The translations under genes and the position numbers were made by a program. Positions 62,542-64,000 of a DNA stretch of 64,000 nucleotides are shown piece by piece. The stretch comes from Kordia sp. SMS9 (GTDB taxonomy: Bacteria; Bacteroidota; Bacteroidia; Flavobacteriales; Flavobacteriaceae), in the NCBI RefSeq assembly GCF_003352465.1, contig NZ_CP031153.1, forward strand, positions 124,001 through 188,000. The letters are read 5' to 3'. The notes below the pieces were generated by a model. That model was not told the origin of the DNA, made no database searches, and worked only from the letters and a program-made list of their open reading frames with translations. Within the stretch, counting starts at the first letter, position 1, and each line of letters begins with the position of its first letter.

Positions 62542-63204
62542 ATGGATTCAAAAAGGTTACAAAAAATTGGTGGTGTTGCTGCCATTTTAGAAGCATTGAT
62601 TTATATCATTGCTTTTATATTTTATGGTGGAATTTTAGCGTTTCCAAAAGCAACTGCCAGTACCCAAGAAGAATTCAACTTTCTCTCTGAAAATTATACC
62701 ACATTATCCATTTTAAACTTTATCAGTTATGTATTGTTTGGAATTTTGCTGGTCATTTTGGTCGCAGCAATTTATGAACGGTTCAAAAGTTATGCACCAC
62801 ATTTTGCTAAAATCATCGCTGCTTTTGGAATGATTTGGGTGGTTTTGGTCATTGCCAGCGGCATGATTTCTAATATTGGTTTGCATGAAGTTGTAGAAAT
62901 AGGCACTAAAGATCCTGAAAATGCGATGCTTATTTGGTCGAGCGTCAGTATTGTGACAGAAGGACTTGGCGGCGGAAATGAAATTGTAGGTGGAATTTGG
63001 GTTTTGTTAATTAGTATACTTTCTATAAAAGAAAAACTCTTTTCTATTCCTTTGTCTGCTTTGGGCATTATTGTGGGAATTGCAGGAATTTTAACGGTTT
63101 ATCCATTAGATATCTTCACAGAAATCTTTGGAATTTCGCAAATTGTTTGGTTTTTATGGATTGGATTTGTGATGATTGGGAAGTCAGCCACACCTAAAAA
63201 CTAG
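62542..63204 (+). CDS. DUF4386-like membrane protein, 220 aa
   Basis: About six hydrophobic helices with short loops. The opening MDSKRLQKIGGVAAILEALIYI and the central ASGMISNIGLHEVVEI resemble DUF4386-type proteins, whose function is unknown. A GAAGGGAAATT stretch sits just before the ATG. Stand-alone between the barrel gene and the LURP-one-like gene. Confidence 0.78.
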   Translation: MDSKRLQKIGGVAAILEALIYIIAFIFYGGILAFPKATASTQEEFNFLSENYTTLSILNFISYVLFGILLVILVAAIYERFKSYAPHFAKIIAAFGMIWVVLVIASGMISNIGLHEVVEIGTKDPENAMLIWSSVSIVTEGLGGGNEIVGGIWVLLISILSIKEKLFSIPLSALGIIVGIAGILTVYPLDIFTEIFGISQIVWFLWIGFVMIGKSATPKN

Positions 63205-63279
63205 AAACTGTCGCTTTCTTTAGGTGTAACGTTTGTATGAATTTGATACTTATACATTGTAACCAATAAAACTTGCACA

Positions 63280-63765
63280 ATGATATACCGCGTTAAAGAA
63301 AAATTTTGGTCTTTTGGAGACAACTTCGCTATCAAAGATGAATATGGAAATGATTGTTTTTATGTTAAAGGAAAAGTATTCTCTTGGGGAGATAATTTAT
63401 CATTTCAAGATAAAGACAGAAACGAAATTGCAGTCATTAAACAAAAACTATTCACACTACTGCCAAAATATCAAATCTTTATAGATGGTGAATTGTATGC
63501 GGATATCCAAAAGCAATGGAGTTGGTTTAAGAAAAAGTTCACCTTAGATGTTCCTGGACCGAACGACTACACGATTGAAGGTTCTTTTTGGGGACATGAA
63601 TTTTCGTTCATTCGAAATAACAGAGAAGTGGCAACCATTAGTAAAAAACTGTTTGCTTGGCGCGATAGTTACAGCGTTGATATTAAAGAAGACGAAAACC
63701 ATGCGGCTATTATAATCACTTGCATTGTTATTGATCAGATATTGCATGATGGGAATCATTCGTAA
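63280..63765 (+). CDS. LURP-one-related (tubby-like barrel) protein, 161 aa
   Basis: Soluble, no signal. Repeating short strands with the pattern RVKEKFWSFGDNFAIKDEYGN, VFSWGDNLSFQDKDRNEI, LFAWRDSYSVDIKE are typical of the LOR family, which folds as a 12-strand barrel around a helix, like tubby and scramblase domains. Molecular role in bacteria is not established; phospholipid binding is a family-based guess. Confidence 0.9.
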   Translation: MIYRVKEKFWSFGDNFAIKDEYGNDCFYVKGKVFSWGDNLSFQDKDRNEIAVIKQKLFTLLPKYQIFIDGELYADIQKQWSWFKKKFTLDVPGPNDYTIEGSFWGHEFSFIRNNREVATISKKLFAWRDSYSVDIKEDENHAAIIITCIVIDQILHDGNHS

Positions 63766-63875
63766 GCACTAGCTTTCTAGCTTTTTATACGCTTAGTTTC
63801 TTCTATAGTATTTTACAAACTCATCCAAACATAAAATTTGTTTGTATATATTAGTGAACACACAAGTGAACATAT

Positions 63876-64000
63876 ATGAAAAAAGCAATCTTAGTTTTAG
63901 CAATCGTTTTATCAATAAGTAGCTGTCAAAAGCAAGTCAACGAAAGGATTTTGTTTTCATCAAGCAGTTTGGGGAACTCAGATATTTATGTCATGGATAG
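63876..64000 (+). CDS. Lipoprotein start, probably PD40/TolB-like, cut by window end
   Basis: 41 codons visible. Signal peptide MKKAILVLAIVLSISSC with a good lipobox at Cys17. The start of the mature part includes SSSSLGNSDIYVMD, and DIYVMD is the typical strand of PD40/WD40-like beta-propeller repeats. The remainder lies beyond the window, so the family is provisional. Confidence 0.6.
   Translation, partial: MKKAILVLAIVLSISSCQKQVNERILFSSSSLGNSDIYVMD

Overview
The window is low-GC DNA from a member of the Bacteroidota, almost certainly the family Flavobacteriaceae. Supporting signs are type IX secretion (T9SS) C-terminal sorting tails on several secreted proteins, TAnnTTTG-type -7 promoter boxes in place of sigma70 boxes, few Shine-Dalgarno sequences, a hypoxanthine phosphoribosyltransferase-adenylate kinase fusion, a PafA-type alkaline phosphatase and SusC-like plug sequences. 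The genus Kordia is a guess from overall style, not a demonstration. No rRNA, tRNA, insertion sequence, prophage or CRISPR array was seen.

Layout. 1-15.4 kb: two very large paralogous alpha-2-macroglobulin (A2M) proteins. The second carries an in-frame carboxypeptidase-regulatory-like domain plus a TonB-receptor plug domain at the place where its paralog has a low-complexity, bait-like linker. Between them lie three copies of a ~225-bp repeat, an orphan 84-aa gene and two secreted proteins. 15.4-21.2 kb: secreted LRR and CTD-like T9SS proteins, a VOC protein, a peptidase E homologue, two unknown exported proteins, and a gene-free stretch full of repeat modules. 21.2-25.2 kb: housekeeping genes (obg, hpt-adk fusion, purK-purE). 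25.7-29.1 kb: a large LamG T9SS protein next to a short paralog that keeps only its C-terminal third. 29.2-31.3 kb: M3 metallopeptidase.

31.7-37.1 kb is the most system-like region. A GbsR/MarR-type regulator and the operon after it each have nearly the same palindrome (AACTTTCA...TGAAAGTT) in front. The operon encodes small membrane proteins, a SAM methyltransferase, a TIGR01777-family epimerase and an SRPBCC protein. It is followed by an ECF sigma factor and a probable small anti-sigma protein. 37.1-46.2 kb: UbiA-like membrane protein, gcvP, a FabH-like ketosynthase with proC, a membrane-anchored LytTR protein, a serine beta-lactamase-like hydrolase, glutathione peroxidase and mscL. 46.2-49.2 kb: envelope polysaccharide genes (flippase, methyltransferase, GT2). 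49.3-57.4 kb: LytTR response regulator, pafA, an MlaE/MlaF-type ABC pair, a lipoprotein, a DUF389 protein and mannose-1-phosphate guanylyltransferase. 57.6-64 kb: SprT-like protease, DUF4349 lipoprotein, a divergent two-gene unit behind phased TTGTAA boxes, a thioredoxin, an outer-membrane barrel, a DUF4386 protein, a LURP-one-like protein and the start of a PD40-like lipoprotein.

Functionally the window mixes purine and glycine metabolism with a rich envelope repertoire. The observations most worth follow-up are the A2M-plug chimera, the two-operator regulon, and the modular intergenic repeat family. All family assignments come from reading motifs; no database search was run.
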